DNA of 64,000 nt from Erinaceus europaeus (GCF_950295315.1 NC_080164.1:107159587-107223586); one strand, 5' to 3'. Shown: positions 1 to 11,757, counted from the stretch's first letter. A program made the numbers and translations. The notes: generated from the letters alone by a model not told the origin.

Positions 1-300
1 CGCAAAGCAAAAGGGCAGGTGTAAGGAACCCGGTTCGAGCCCCCAGCTCCCTACCTGTAGGGGGTCACTTCACAAGCGGTGAAGCAGGTCTGCAGATGTC
101 TGTCTTTCTCTCCTCTTAACTGTATTCCCCTCCTCTTTTCCATATCTCTCTGTCCTATCCAACAACATCAGCTATAACAAAATAACAACAACAATAATAA
201 CAATTACAACAAGGGCAACAAAATGGGAAAAATGGCTTGCCTCCAGGAGCAGTGGATTCATAGTGTAGGCACTGAGCCCCAGAAACAATGCTGGAGGAAA
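1..300 (+). mobile_element. ERI-type SINE A with 3-prime module, cut by window start
   Basis: Begins inside the head (CGCAAAGCAAAAGG). Box B GGTTCGAGCC, a CAACAACA-like tail region and the 3-prime module (CAGGAGCAGTGGATTCATAG) follow. Confidence 0.88.
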
Positions 301-375
301 AGAAAGATAGAAAGGAAGGAAGGAAGGTAGGAAGGAAGGAAGGAAGGAAGGAAGGAAGAAAGGAAAAGAAAATAA
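301..375. repeat. (GGAA)n microsatellite
   Basis: AAGGAAGG tetranucleotide run with one GGTA interruption, grown at the tail of the preceding SINE. Confidence 0.9.
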
Positions 376-415
376 TGTTGATAAGATACATTTTCAAGTA
401 GATGAAAGTTTGGTT

Positions 416-625
416 AGGGGGGCCAGGCGATGACACACCTGGCTAAGTGCTCACAGTACAGCGCACCAGAACCCAGGTTCAAGGCCCCAGTCCCCACTTG
501 CAGGGGAAAAACTTTGTGAGTGGTGAAGCAGTACCTCGGGTGTCTCTCTGTCTCTCTCCCTCTCTGTCTGTCCCTTCCCTCTCAATTTCTCTGTATCCAA
601 TAGTAAATACATAAATTTTAAAAAA
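416..625 (+). mobile_element. SINE type B
   Basis: GGGGCCAGGCGATGACACAC head, GGTTCAAGGCCCCAGTCCCC box B and an ATAGTAAATACATAAAT tail. Near full length. Confidence 0.87.
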
Positions 626-1749
626 TTGGTTAGGGGATATAATAGGTGCTAGGAGTTAGTCCTGTTTTCAAGCTTTTGTTTTGTTTTTCTTAGAGATTTT
701 TTAATAAAATGGCAACTTCATTTCCGTACTTGTAATATGTGAGCTCTACTGGGTAAGTCAGAGCCAACCCTGATTTCTATACTTGTGAACTCTGACCCTT
801 TCATTGTAGAGCCTATAGAAGTACCAAAATTGGGAGTCAGGTGGTGGGCAAGTGTTGACATTTCCTATAGTGTGTTAAAAATTGTTTGTAGACTGCAAGT
901 AATGAAATGCATATAGACATATTTTTCACCTAGGAAGAAAATGCTGTATAGTCACATTAGTGAAATTCTGCTTCCTCTGCAGAGCCTAGATGCACAGAGA
1001 CCTGTGAAGAGAGCCTTACTTAAAATTTAAAGAAATAATCACACCACTAACACAGAATAAAACTCTAGTTAGGTACTTTCTCTGTGAGCAGGTTTTCAGA
1101 ACAGGTTGTTGGGAGAGGTGAACCTGGTTACCTGGTTTTGATGGGAGCACTGTTTCCATGCTAGTCTTTGAATTTGCACCAAAAACACAAATGTGACAAG
1201 TATGAATGTCATTCTGTACTACCTGCTTATCTGAAGACATCCAGTTTGTTCCTACTGGAAAGTTTTGGAACTGAGGGTTACAATGAAAACATACTATGCA
1301 TATGCTATTGTTTTCAGCAGTTCCATCATCTAGTTTTCTTACTTTAGTACTGAACAAACTGACTCTTCTGATGGCAAAGCAGGAACACTCGAAGTTTCTC
1401 CCACAATACTTTTCAACTTTGACTGATTTAATACTTACAATTTCTACTGTACATATTGAAAAGTCACCAAGGGAACTTATTTCCCAAGGAGTAGAATGTT
1501 CCAAGGTGGAAAACTGGCTCTTTTATAAGGTATAGAAAAATGTCTTTCTAAATGGTGTTTGTCAAATACAAATAAGAAATATTCAGATTAAGACTCTCAG
1601 GACACAGCAAGCCCTTAGTGTGTGGCTGATTTCTGCAGCATGAACAGAATCTCAGTGGCTTGAGATTTGTCAACTGTGATGGTGTGAAATGAGGAAGTGG
1701 GGATGAGACTACAAAAAAGAACTTTATTGTCTGTCTGTTCTGTTTATCT

Positions 1750-2083
1750 GTTTGTTTTTTGCCCCCAGAGTTATTGCTGGGGCTTGGCGCCTGCACTATG
1801 AATACACTGCTCCTAGTGGCCACTTTTTTTTCTATTTTGTTGCCATTATTGTTATTGTTGTTTTTGTTCTTGTTATTGTTGTTGGATAGGACAGAGAGAA
1901 ATTGAGAGAGGAAGGGAAGGCGGGGGGGGGGCGCGGAGAAAGATAGACACCTGCAAACCTGGTTCACTGCTTGTGAAGCAACCTCCCTGCAGGTGGGGAG
2001 CCGGGGGCTTGAACCGGGATCCTTAGGTCCTTGCACTTCACACTGTGTGTGCTTAACCCTCTGTGTTACCACCCGACCCCCCT
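1750..2083 (-). mobile_element. SINE type A with 3-prime module, antisense
   Basis: Starts at the antisense 3-prime module (GCCCCCAGAGTTATTGCTGG) and ends in the antisense head (GTGTTACCACCCGACCCCCC). A G run interrupts it at 1922-1931. Full length. Confidence 0.88.
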
Positions 2084-2095
2084 CTTTATCTTCTT

Positions 2096-2222
2096 TTAAA
2101 ATTTTTTAATTATATTTATGTATTAAATAGAGACAGCCAGAAGTTGAGAGGAAGGGGGAGGTAGAGAGAGACAGAGAGCTGCATCCCTACTTCACCACTT
2201 GGAGAGCTTTCCCCTGGTGTTA
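2096..2222 (-). mobile_element. SINE type B, antisense, head missing
   Basis: AATTATATTTATGTATTAAATAG tail end through CACCACTTGG; the tRNA head is absent. Confidence 0.75.
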
Positions 2223-2528
2223 GGTATAGTCAGGGGATCAAGTATCTTTGAGAACAAATTCTGAAGATAGCAAGGATAACTGAGTTATCCTTGTGCTGCC
2301 TTCCTTCCCTGCCACCTCTCACACACATATCCCTCCACCCTCACAACCACACTTACCCTCCAGCAGTTTGATGAATTGGATTCATTATGTGAATCCCTGT
2401 AATTTCATTTATGAAACAGGGTCATGGTCTTTAAGCAATTTCAGCAGCTCTATTAATTTGTTTAGGGCCATCCATACACATTAGTTGATGCTGCCCTGTA
2501 ATATATACATATATAAAATAATAAGTAC

Positions 2529-2745
2529 AGGGACCAGGCAGTGGCACACCTGGTTAAGCATATACATTACAGTGTGCAAGGACCCAGGTTCAAGCCCCTC
2601 ATCTCCACCTATAGGGGGAAGGCTTCACAAGTGGTGAAGCAGGGCTGCAGGTGTCTCTCTGTCTCTTTCCCTCTCTATCTCCCCCTTCCCTCTCAATTTC
2701 TATCTGTCTTTATCCAGTAATAAATAAATATTTAAAAATAAAATG
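2529..2745 (+). mobile_element. SINE type B
   Basis: GACCAGGCAGTGGCACACC head, GGTTCAAGCCCCTCATCTCC and ATAAATAAATATTTAAAAAT tail. Confidence 0.87.
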
Positions 2746-2797
2746 ATAAGCACATACCACGTAACCACTGCATCATGCTGTCCCCTAAAAGCAGTCT

Positions 2798-3032
2798 TTT
2801 AAAAGTTTTTAAAAATTATCTTTATTTATTGGATAGAGACAACCAGAAATTGAGAGGGTAGGGAGAGAAAGAGTGGGAGAGAACGAGTGGGAGAGAAAGA
2901 GAGACACCTGCAATACTGCTTCACCACTAGAGAAGTTTCCCCCCTGCAGGTGGGGACTAGTGACTTGGGTCCTTGCATACTGTTAACATGTGTGCTCAAC
3001 CAAGTGTGTCACCACCACCCCCACCCCACTCC
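2798..3032 (-). mobile_element. SINE type B, antisense
   Basis: TTATCTTTATTTATTGGATAG through GTGTGTCACCACCACCCCC; GAGTGGGAGAGAA is duplicated in its purine tract. Confidence 0.85.
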
Positions 3033-3454
3033 CAAGTAGTCTTTATACTAGAGATACTACCATTACCTCTACCTCTAGGTTGAGAACACTCAAGAATTAG
3101 TGCTGTCTCTTTAGCATGCATCACTAAGGACTCAGAAGTCAACAGAGGCCAGTACAGTCCCAGAAAGAAATCGCATGTGTTTGGTTCATTGCCTCATTAC
3201 TCAATAATAAAAATAAAATTTCCATAGAGGTGCTCAGTGATGTGGCTTGCATGGAATTAAACTGGGATCCTTTGGAGTGTTTGTACCATTGAAAATAACT
3301 GAGCATATGTACTATAGGAGAACTCGAAGGTTAATAACTGGCTTCAGTGTTTGGGACTTAATAATACTAAAGAAACTCAGCAGCTGCTATGGAAGGAGGA
3401 GGGGAAATGAGAATGAGGGGTCCTGGTGGAAATGGACCTAGAATGGGGGTGAGG

Positions 3455-3580
3455 GTGTTCAACAGACACCTGCCACAGGGAGATGGGAAACGGTACCCAC
3501 ATATCAACAACTGTGCTGCTCAAACCCAGGTCCTTGTGAACTGTAGTGTACTCTACCAGGCACACCACCACCCAGCTCCA
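3455..3580 (-). mobile_element. Degraded SINE, antisense
   Basis: ACCCAGGTCCTTGTGAACTG and CACACCACCACCCAGCTCC match the antisense head; the body is decayed. Confidence 0.6.
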
Positions 3581-3915
3581 GGAGTGTACTCTTTAGACAC
3601 TTTTGTTGATATATAGCATCCTTAGAGACATGCAAGTCACATACAAGGAGCCTCTGATTCTGAGATAGGATTCACATAGGACAATTTTAAGGAGAGTAAG
3701 AACATGGGATACAGGAAAAGGAACACAGAAGAAGCCAGGAGCGTCTAAGACAGCTTCCAAAGATTCAGATCAGTACCTTTTGTGTGGATGCAACTATATT
3801 AGCAGATCACTTTCCATCTTTGTAATCTTCTATGTAAGGTCAACTCTGCTGGTGTGGAATTATAATCATTGAATCCATGCTTACCTCATCCTTTCCAAAC
3901 TTAGGCTTGTGTGAG

Positions 3916-3920
<5 letters not shown>

Positions 3921-3972
<52 letters not shown>
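3921..3972. repeat. (TG)n microsatellite
   Basis: About 26 uninterrupted TG units. Confidence 0.95.
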
Positions 3973-3973
<1 letters not shown>

Positions 3974-4609
3974 AAATTGTGTTGATGGAGCCATTCTTAG
4001 GATGTTTTATTTGTAGTATTTTTTTTTCATGATGAAGGGAGCCCCATCTAGGGTGATGTAACTCTTTGAATATGAATTTAGAATTACTCCTTCCGGAAGT
4101 GGGTTTTTGCCACTGGAAACAAATCACAATTTACAAACAAAAATAGCTGTCTGAGACAGTGTCTGCATCAGTGAACTTCCTCACCATGGTGGGCAGACTA
4201 AAATGTTGTGCACTCTGCAGACATTACACTTCCTGCTCATTAGAGCACCTGCAGGTCACGCGGCGCTGCCATTGGTTTCCATGTTGGGAGGAAGTGGTAG
4301 AGCACACAGTGTAGAATGTGGTGTGGACAGACTGCATGCCAGAGAACCTAGGACCCCAGAGGCATTTCTCATGTATGTGTGTGGGAGCGGGGGGGTAATT
4401 GACCTTATAGAGTTTTTTCTGGCCTCAAAATGTCATGCTTCATGGGGCCAACTAATGATTAGCATGGCAAAGAGCTCATGTTCCCATGCATGAAAACATA
4501 ATTTCAAGCCCTAGTCCCCATCCACAGAGGAGTCGGGGTAGCTTCAGGTGTTTCTCTTTCTGTTTTCTATTCTCCTTCACAGCTTCTATAACAAGTGGCC
4601 ACTGGGATG

Positions 4610-4910
4610 GGGGAGCAGGCTGTGGCACACCTTGTTAAGTGCACACATTACAATGCACAAGGAACCCAGTTGAAGCCCCTGGTACCCACCTGCAGGGGAA
4701 AACTTCATGAGTGGTGAAACAGGACTGCAGGTATCTCTCTGTCTCTCTCCCTCTCTATCCCCCTGTGAAGCGACTCTACTACAGGTGGGGAACCGGGATC
4801 CTTACTCCGGTCCTTGTGCTTCATGCCATGTGCACCTAACCCACTGCGCTACCGCCTGACTCCCAATAAATAAATAATTTAAAAAATACTTTTAAAAAAG
4901 AAACTTAAAA
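4610..4910 (+). mobile_element. Chimeric SINE: type B with an inverted type A head inside
   Basis: A sense type B head and body (to about 4763) is followed by an antisense type A head (TGTGAAGCGACTCTACTACA to CTACCGCCTGACTCCC, 4765-4864). The AATAAATAAATAATT tail of the first element then follows. The inserted piece has no 3' end of its own. Confidence 0.8.
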
Positions 4911-5254
4911 AAATTAAATAAAACAAAAAAAAGGATGGGAGACATTTTGAGGCCAGAAGTGACTTCACCTCTCCTAGCCTCTGGGCTGTTTCCAGCATCC
5001 TCCAGTCAGGAGGCAGGCTTGGGAGTTTGACTCTGGGGTCTCACATCTCAGACTCTCCAGGGGTTTCTCTGCCCTCAGCCAGACTTAGTGGGGAGCAGAA
5101 GAACAAAGGCATTGGTTTAACCTTCTGAAAGAGAGATAGCTCTGAGGGTGTCCAGAAAGCTGACCTTATTACAGACACGACCAAACATAGAAGCTCTGAA
5201 CCCTCCAACTCCCTGGGGGAGCCCACTTCAGCCTTCTGCCTGCCCCATGCTCTG

Positions 5255-5375
5255 ATAGAGCTTGGGAGGTAGTACAGAGTTCAGATGCCCGAGCCTCCAA
5301 GGTCCCAAGTTCAATCCCTAGCACCACCATAAGGCAGAACTGAGCAGTGCTCTGGGCAGAAATGGTAAAATTTAA
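5255..5375 (+). mobile_element. Family D tRNA-like SINE
   Basis: GGGAGGTAGTACAGAGTTCA, box B-like GTTCAATCCCTAGCACCACC and GAGCAGTGCTCTGG. Confidence 0.7.
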
Positions 5376-5392
5376 AATTTTTTAAAGATAAT

Positions 5393-5515
5393 TAGGTCAA
5401 GCAAAATCACTCACTTGGATAGTGCACTGTTCTATCATGTGTGTAACCCAGGTTCGAACTCGGCCCCTACCACACTGAAGGATGCTTCAGTGCTGAGGTA
5501 TCTCTCTCTCTAACA
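5393..5515 (+). mobile_element. Family E tRNA-like SINE
   Basis: GTGTGTAACCCAGGTTCGAA followed by CCACACTGAAGGATGCTTCA; resembles the copies at 51662 and 53975. Confidence 0.68.
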
Positions 5516-5666
5516 ATAACTCTTCCTTTTACATTTTTTACTATATTTATTTATTGGATACAGACAACTAGAAAACGACAGGGAAGGGGGTGATAGAGAG
5601 ATGCTTGCAAATTCTTCATCACTTGGCAAAGCTTTCCCCTGCAGGTGGGAACTGGGGGGCTCAGAC

Positions 5667-6082
5667 TGTTGTTGAGGCAGTCTGGTGTCGGGCTGCACCG
5701 CGGAGAAGAGAGCGGACGTCCAGAGCAAAGGGGTACACAGATCTTTATTATAGGATGGGGGGGGGGAGGTTTGGTTCAGACCACGTGGAGCCAGCCAGCA
5801 ATGGCCGACCACAGGGGGAGAGCAGGGAGCGAGACCTCAGAGAGGGAGAGCCAGAGCCCAGAGAGAGAGAGCGCGGAGGGGTGAGGGGGCGTTTTATTGG
5901 GCGACAACCAGGGGTGACGTGTAGGGCCAGGATTGGTTGAAAGGGGGCACTCTAGGATTTAGCGGGGCATAGAAAAACCTGGGGGCGGAGCCAGGATTGG
6001 TTGAAAGGGGGCACTCTAGGATTTAGCGGAGCATAGAAAAACCTGGGGGCGGAGACTGCATCAGAATAAGTCCTCAGCAACA
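5667..6082 (-). mobile_element. Solo LTR of a class II-like endogenous retrovirus
   Basis: The element runs TGTTGTTGAGG...CCTCAGCAACA with imperfect inverted termini (10 of 11 match) and is flanked by a perfect 6-bp direct repeat TCAGAC (5661-5666 and 6083-6088). It splits an older antisense SINE. The sense strand is minus: an AATAAA-containing R region sits near 5740 and a CCAATAAAAC box near 5893. The U3 part contains two 64-bp tandem copies (5927-5990, 5991-6054; one mismatch), each with a CCAAT box and a CCGCCCC box. A 6-bp duplication is typical of ERVK/IAP-type elements. It is non-coding; no internal retroviral genes are present. Confidence 0.88.
5927..6054 (-). repeat. 64-bp tandem duplication in the LTR U3
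   Basis: Two adjacent 64-bp copies differ only at one base (GCGGGGCAT versus GCGGAGCAT). On the minus strand each contains CCAATCCTGG and CTCCGCCCC, so promoter-type boxes are doubled. Confidence 0.9.
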
Positions 6083-6325
6083 TCAGACTGCATCCTTGAG
6101 TACTGTAACATGTGCACTCAACCACGTGCACCACCACCTGTCCTCCTCTTTCTCTCTCTATGCCTGTCTTCTCTATATCTAGATAAAATAACATTATGTC
6201 TACTTTATGTAAAATATTATAATAATATATAAACATTACACATGTACAATAATAGTATCAATTATTACTTGCCTCTTTTCTTCAGAGCTCTGCCTTCTGC
6301 TTGTTCTGTGGCTAGTTTTAAGATT

Positions 6326-6605
6326 GAGATGGTTAGGTGGTGCACCCAGTTAAGTGCACATATTACCATATGTAAAGGCCTGTGTTCAAGCCCCTGCTCC
6401 CCTGCCCACAGAGGGAAAGAAGCAGGTCTGTAGCTGTCTCACAGTCTCTCTCCCTCTCTATCTCCCCTTCCTACTCAATTTCTCTCTGTCTTATCCAGTT
6501 TAAAAGGGGGGGGGGGGGGTTTGAGATGGCCACCAGAAGCAGTGGATTCATAGTGCAGGCTCCAAGCCCCAGTGACAATCCTGATGGCAATTAAAAAGAA
6601 AAAAA
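6326..6605 (+). mobile_element. SINE type B with 3-prime module
   Basis: GGTTAGGTGGTGCACCCAG head; a 14-base G run at about 6506-6519; then CCAGAAGCAGTGGATTCATA and an A-rich end. Confidence 0.85.
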
Positions 6606-6828
6606 AGTTTGGAGTGGTTAGAATAGTGTTGCCTCTGGGTGGAGTTCTGGGTGGACAATGTTTGCTGGGGATAAAATTTCTGCACTGAAAAGTTTCTGCA
6701 CTGAAAACATGTGCATGCATGACATTTGATTTTTATTTTATATCTTTGCCTCTGTTTGCATTTTCTATATAGTTTGACAGCTAGTTAAACAAAAAAGATC
6801 TCATAATAAACAGACCTTAGCCGTGATT

Positions 6829-7590
6829 TTTTAAAAATTTTTATTTATAAAAAGGAAACACTGACAAAAAAACATAGGATAAGAGGGGTACAACTCCACA
6901 CAATTCCTATCACCAGAGCTCTGTAGCCCATGCCCTCCCCTGATAGCTTTCCTATTCTTTATCCCTCTGGGAGTATGGACCCAGGGTCATTATGAGGTGC
7001 AGAAGGTGGAAGGTCTGGTTTCTGTAATTGCTCCCCCGCTGAACATTGGCATTGACAGGTCCATCCATACTCCCAACCTGCCACTCTCTTTCCCTGGTGG
7101 GGTGGGGCTCTGGGGAAGTGGAGCTTCAAGACACATTGGTGGGGTTGTCTGCCCAGGGAAGTCCGGTTGGCATCATGGTAGCATCTGGAACCTGTTGGCT
7201 AAAAAAAGGGTCAACATATAAAGCCAAACATATTGTTGACTAATCATGAACCTAAAGGCTGGAATTATTCAGATGAAGAGTTGGGGGGGGGGGGTCTCCA
7301 TTTTGTAGATAGTTACTAGGCTTATTTTAGTTATATTCCAAAGGGCCTATGACTATACTAGGTTTTTTTTTTTCTTTTTTCCTGAATGTGACATCTGATA
7401 TGCAGGTGGATCCAAGTTATTGTCTGGGGAGATGATGTCATGGTTGGAAAAAGGACCAGAAAGCTAGATCAGGGAAAAGAGTAGCTCCCAAATATTGGAA
7501 AGGTGTATAAATACTGTTGACTGTAAACCTCATAGATTTTATGTGACCTGGGGCCCATATTCAGCTTAGCAGCCTATGTGACCTCTGCAT
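6829..7590 (-). repeat. Family R interspersed repeat
   Basis: Unclassified repeat with an A-rich 3' end on the minus strand (TTTTTATTTATAAAAAGG at the left). It continues through the family block GATAAGAGGGGTACAACTCC, a GGGAGTATGGACCCAGGGTC box and an AGGACACATTGGTGGGG-like box. Close in sequence to the copy at 19694. No protein-coding similarity is recognised. Confidence 0.8.
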
Positions 7591-7869
7591 CCCTGCATAT
7601 CTGAGCTCACATTCTGTGATTTTACCTTTGGACTCAGACACCCACATACTAACACCTTATTGTTAGTCTACTCCACTGTGCCCTGAATTCTTTCTTCCAC
7701 TCAAGTTTTGTCCTGGTTATATTAGCTGCACCACCCTGTGGAATCTCCAGAATCAGCTCTCATTTCCCTTTTGATTAGAGAGACTCACTTCTGTTAGGTA
7801 TTTAGTCTCCTTTGTTTGTTCCGTATTGTTTTAGTTGTGGTAGATACACTTAACGTAAAATATTCAATA

Positions 7870-8112
7870 TTTTTTCTTCCTTTGCTACCAGGATTATCAC
7901 TGGGGCTTGGAGGTAGCCTGGCTTCACCACTCCAAGAACCTACTTTTTAAATTTTCCTAACAGAAGTGAGAGACAGAGATAGAGAGGGAGAGAGGAGAGA
8001 CCCTCTATATCACTGCTCATGAAGCTTCCCCCTTGCATGTAGGGACCATAAACTTGAGACTAGGACCCCCTTATATAGTAATGTGTACCCTACCAGTTGA
8101 GCCACCACCCAG
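7870..8112 (-). mobile_element. SINE with 3-prime module, antisense, diverged
   Basis: CTACCAGGATTATCACTGGG through GAGCCACCACCCAGC; numerous substitutions. Confidence 0.75.
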
Positions 8113-8587
8113 CATCCCTCCCCCACCCCCCAAAAATTGTCCATCTTAACTACTAAAAAGAACCCCACAGGCAGCCCTGATCTGTGAGTTAAGTTTTACT
8201 CAGCAGAGGCCTTGCTTGAGTTTCTGACATTTTTTTCTCTTTGAGCTGTGATTTGATTCCGTGTTGCTTAGTGCCTCCTTGTTTAACCAGTGCCTGGCCT
8301 CCTACTGCAGTTCTGAGCCTGCAGGGGCAGGTTAGCTACCTGACTGCAGTGATGAGCAAAGGCTCTGTTCAATCTCGCTTATCATGCCCTAGTATTGATG
8401 TGTCCATTTATTTGGATTCTGTCAAGCCCCTGTGGATAAATGAACCCCCAGAAGGGTGGCCAATTACAGTGAATGACCAGGACGGGCAGAGGCAGGGCTG
8501 ACCTTTGATATTATTAGTACAGTCCTGGCGGAGAGCTCAGAACCAACCTGAAGGGGTTAGGACCCAACCTGAACAGGTTTATTCTGA

Positions 8588-8730
8588 ATAGTGCAGATGT
8601 CTCTCTCTCTCTCTCCCTCTCTATCTCCCCTCCTCTCTCTATTTCTTTCTGTTCTATCCAAAGAAATGGGAAAAATGGGCCACCAAGAGCAGTAGTGCCG
8701 ACAATGAGCCTCAGCATAACCCTGGAGGAA
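8588..8730 (+). mobile_element. SINE 3' half with 3-prime module
   Basis: 5'-truncated: starts at GTGCAGATGTCTCTCTC and ends in the module (CACCAAGAGCAGTAGTGCC). Confidence 0.78.

Positions 8731-8773
<43 letters not shown>
8731..8773. repeat. (AAT)n microsatellite at SINE tail
   Basis: About 14 AAT units immediately after the SINE. Confidence 0.95.
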
Positions 8774-8776
<3 letters not shown>

Positions 8777-9193
8777 CTGGAGGAGGTACAGGGGGAGGAC
8801 AAGAAAACAGTGGCATTGAGTAGAGCTGAGATAGAGAGAGAGCAAGCATGGAGGCAAAGTGTTTCTAATAGCAAGTGTCAGGAAGTCTGGGATTAGAAAA
8901 CTTCTTCAACACACATCAGACACTTTAGTAGAAGAAAAGGGACAAATCTTAATTGCTTAAGTGTGAGGTGTACCTACAGATAAAGATTCTGAAGCCAACA
9001 GTGCAAAAGGCAGGTATACATTCCTGAAAGAAGAAAAGGGGCAGGGGGCTAGGGCTTCATAGAGAGAGGAGAGGACCCACATAATCAGGGGAAAGTGACT
9101 CTTAAAGATGAGATGCGCTGTGATTACATATTTCACCTGCCATCTGGACATCCTTCTCCAATAGACAGCTTATTTCTGGGGGAAAAAAATCCA

Positions 9194-9459
9194 GGGAATC
9201 GGGCGGTAGCGCAGCGGGTTAAGTGCAGGTGGCACAAAGTGCAAGGACCGGTGTAAGGATCCTGGTTCAAGCCCCCGGCTCTCCACCTGCAGGGGAGTCG
9301 CTTCACAAACAGTGAAGCAGGTCTGTAGGTGTCTATCTTTTTCTCCCCGTCTCTGTCTTCTCCTCTCTCCATTTTCTCTCTGTCCTATCCAACAACAACA
9401 ATAATAACTACAAGGGCAACAAAAAGGGAATAAATAAATAAATATTTTTTTTAAATCCT
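9194..9459 (+). mobile_element. SINE type A, full length
   Basis: CGGGCGGTAGCGCAGCGGG head, box B GGTTCAAGCC and an AATAAATAAATAAATATT end. Little diverged. Confidence 0.92.
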
Positions 9460-9813
9460 AATTTTCATTCCTCTACATAGTTGAAGAAATGATCAGCTTC
9501 TCCTGTGTCAAGAGTTGTACTGTCAAAGATTAGCCCCACCAATAAAATTATTTTAAAAAAATTAGGCGATAGCTTACTTGCTTTTTAGGATACTTGGCAG
9601 GACTGGTATAACAGAAACACCAGCTAAAATATGTGCACATCTCAGCTCCAGTCTAAAGAACAGCTCTGTGGAAGTTAGATATAACTCCCTCTTTAAGTTA
9701 TTTGGCAAACATCAGAACTAACTTTAGAGGCTCTCTTTACATCTCTTTAAGACTCCATTCCAGCCAATGATGAATCCCTTTCAGACAAGAGGATAGACTG
9801 GTACACAGAACTG

Positions 9814-10090
9814 GGGGCCAAGTGATGGTCCACCCAGTAAAACACATATGTTACCATGCTTAAGGATTCAGGTTCAAGTCCCCACTCCCTACCTGCAGAG
9901 AGAAAGATTCATGAGTTGTGAAGCAGTGTTGCAAGTGTCTCTCTGTCTCTCTCCCTTTCTATCTCCCTCTCAATTTTTCTCTGTCTCTATAAAATTGAAG
10001 ATAAAAGGGGAGGGGCACCCGGACAGTAGAGTCTCTGTGCAGGCACCAAGCCCCAACAAAAAGGCTTAGTGGAAAAAAAAAAAAAAAGGA
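9814..10090 (+). mobile_element. SINE type B with diverged 3-prime module
   Basis: CCAAGTGATGGTCCACCCAG head, CTCTCTCCCTTTCTATC body, GCAGGCACCAAGCCCC module, A15 tail. Confidence 0.8.
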
Positions 10091-10116
10091 AAGGAAATTT
10101 AAAAAAGAAAAAGTAC

Positions 10117-10253
10117 AAAGGCATGGGTGGTGGAGCACCCGATTAAGTGCACATAGTACTAAGTACAGGATCTGCATTCAAGCCACCTGCAGGGTGGAAG
10201 CTTTACAAGCAATGAAGCAGGTCTGCAGGTGTCCCCCCCCTCTTTCTCTCTCC

Positions 10254-10296
<43 letters not shown>

Positions 10297-10431
10297 CCCC
10301 CTTCTCTCTCAATTTCTCTCTGTCCTGTCCAATAAAATGGGGGGAAGGCCTCCAGGAGCAGTGAATTTGTAGTGCCAGCACAGAGCCCCATTAATAACAC
10401 TGGAGGGTTTTTTGCCTGGATGAAAAAAAAT
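10117..10431 (+). mobile_element. SINE type B with 3-prime module and internal (TATC)n
   Basis: GCATGGGTGGTGGAGCACCC head; a (TATC)n run of about 10 units at 10256-10295 has expanded inside the pyrimidine body; CAGGAGCAGTGAATTTGTAG ends it. Confidence 0.83.
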
Positions 10432-11539
10432 GGAAAGGAAAAGAGAAAATACAGAGTATAAAAGGATCATCATGATTTCTCAGAAAAAAAGGGAAAAAAG
10501 GGGGAAAAAGGAGGGACCTTGTCTGAGGGACCAGAAATTCAAAATAGCCTCCTCAGATGACTGGTTCCATAGTAAACAAGACTACAAGACTGACAGACAC
10601 TGTAAATAACAGAGAACCCTGCGTCTCTGGTAGCTGTGGGCATCTTCCTGAGGTTGATGGAGTTGTCACTCATGAGCAGTCTGAAGCACACCTGCACTGT
10701 ACAAGCCTCATTTATGCTCTGCGTGACTGTGGAAGTCAGCTCCTTTACATCTCTTTATGCAGAAGAGGCCCCGGATGCTGAGAGAAGCAGCAGTGAGCTA
10801 GGGTCTGGTGGCCAAGAAGGTAGCAGTACAGAGACTCGAGGTGAAGCTCAACTCCACTGCCTTGGCTAATATCTTTCCACAGGCCTGGCTTTCCAGCAGG
10901 AAAGCTGACCAAAACTCCCCAACTTCTGAGCCAGACTGTCCACAGTGACAGGAGAAGGGATTATTTTGCACCACATTCTGCCATGTCTGCTCTTTCTCAT
11001 TACCACCAGCGCTGCTCCAGTGCTGCTCTCAGCAGGCCACCTCGTTAGCTGAAGAAAATGTTCCCTGTGGTTCTGAGAAAGAAGGATGAGGTAGAGCAGA
11101 GAGAGGGGACACATAACTGTGGAACGTGGCTGTGTTTTGCCCTCGATTGGGGAATGATGCCACCATCCCCAGCCTCCCGACTGATGTTTTTGCTGTGCCG
11201 AGGCAGATGTGGTTTTGAGAAGATTAAAAGTACTTTTGCAGAGTTATCTTCCAGCTCTCAGCTCTCAATCTCACCATTTCCATCACAGAGTCAGTGGGGC
11301 AGGCGGCAGCATGTCCTTCCAGAGAGGGATTAATAGTGCGACTGGATTGAACCTTAAATTCAAAAGCATTTGTTTTCTCTTTTACTTCATTTTGCAGCAA
11401 TGCCAAGTGTACATACCTCATAAAATATATTGTCAGACCTTTCCTGTACTGGGGGGAGGGGACAGAAATCCTTATGATAGTAATAGGAAAGAAGAAAGAG
11501 GGATTCCTTCCCCCGCCTCGCTGACTTGATCTTTTTGTT

Positions 11540-11570
11540 TTCCTTTTTTTTTTTTTTCTTTTCTTTATTT
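11540..11570. repeat. T-rich tract
   Basis: CCTTTTTTTTTTTTTTTC followed by TTTTCTTTATTTTTT; not clearly tied to a retroposon. Confidence 0.7.
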
Positions 11571-11610
11571 TTTGTCTTTGTTGGTGTTTTACCACTCTGC
11601 ATCAACTTTC

Positions 11611-11757
11611 ATAGGTAGGTAGGTAGGCAGGAAGGAAGGAAGATAGATAAGATAGGTAGATAGATAGGATGGATAGGTAGATAGATAGGATGGATAGATA
11701 GATAGATAGATAGATAGATAGGTAGATAGACAGATGAAAGGATAGATAGGAAAGAAG
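11611..11757. repeat. (GATA)n/(GGTA)n microsatellite
   Basis: GTAG, GAAG, GATA and GGATA tetranucleotide and pentanucleotide runs, longest pure part at about 11695-11723. Confidence 0.93.

Larger units (their letters stand above)
5530..6150 (-). mobile_element. SINE type B, antisense, split by the solo LTR
   Basis: TATATTTATTTATTGGATAC to GGGGGCTCAGAC (5530-5666), then after the LTR GTACTGTAACATGTGCACTC to ACCACCTGTCC (6089-6150). Confidence 0.85.

Noticed and set aside
1548..2072. 174-codon minus-strand open frame
   Set aside because: Largely SINE translated through its AAC-rich tail (poly-Asn run).
9194..9300. tRNA-gene-like head with box A and box B
   Set aside because: It is the head of a SINE with body and A-rich tail; the same pattern recurs dozens of times, so no tRNA gene is called.
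10557..11333. Overlapping short open frames in a SINE-free block, considered as a missed upstream UNC5C exon
   Set aside because: No Trp/Cys pattern of thrombospondin or Ig domains, and no paired splice sites in the required phase.
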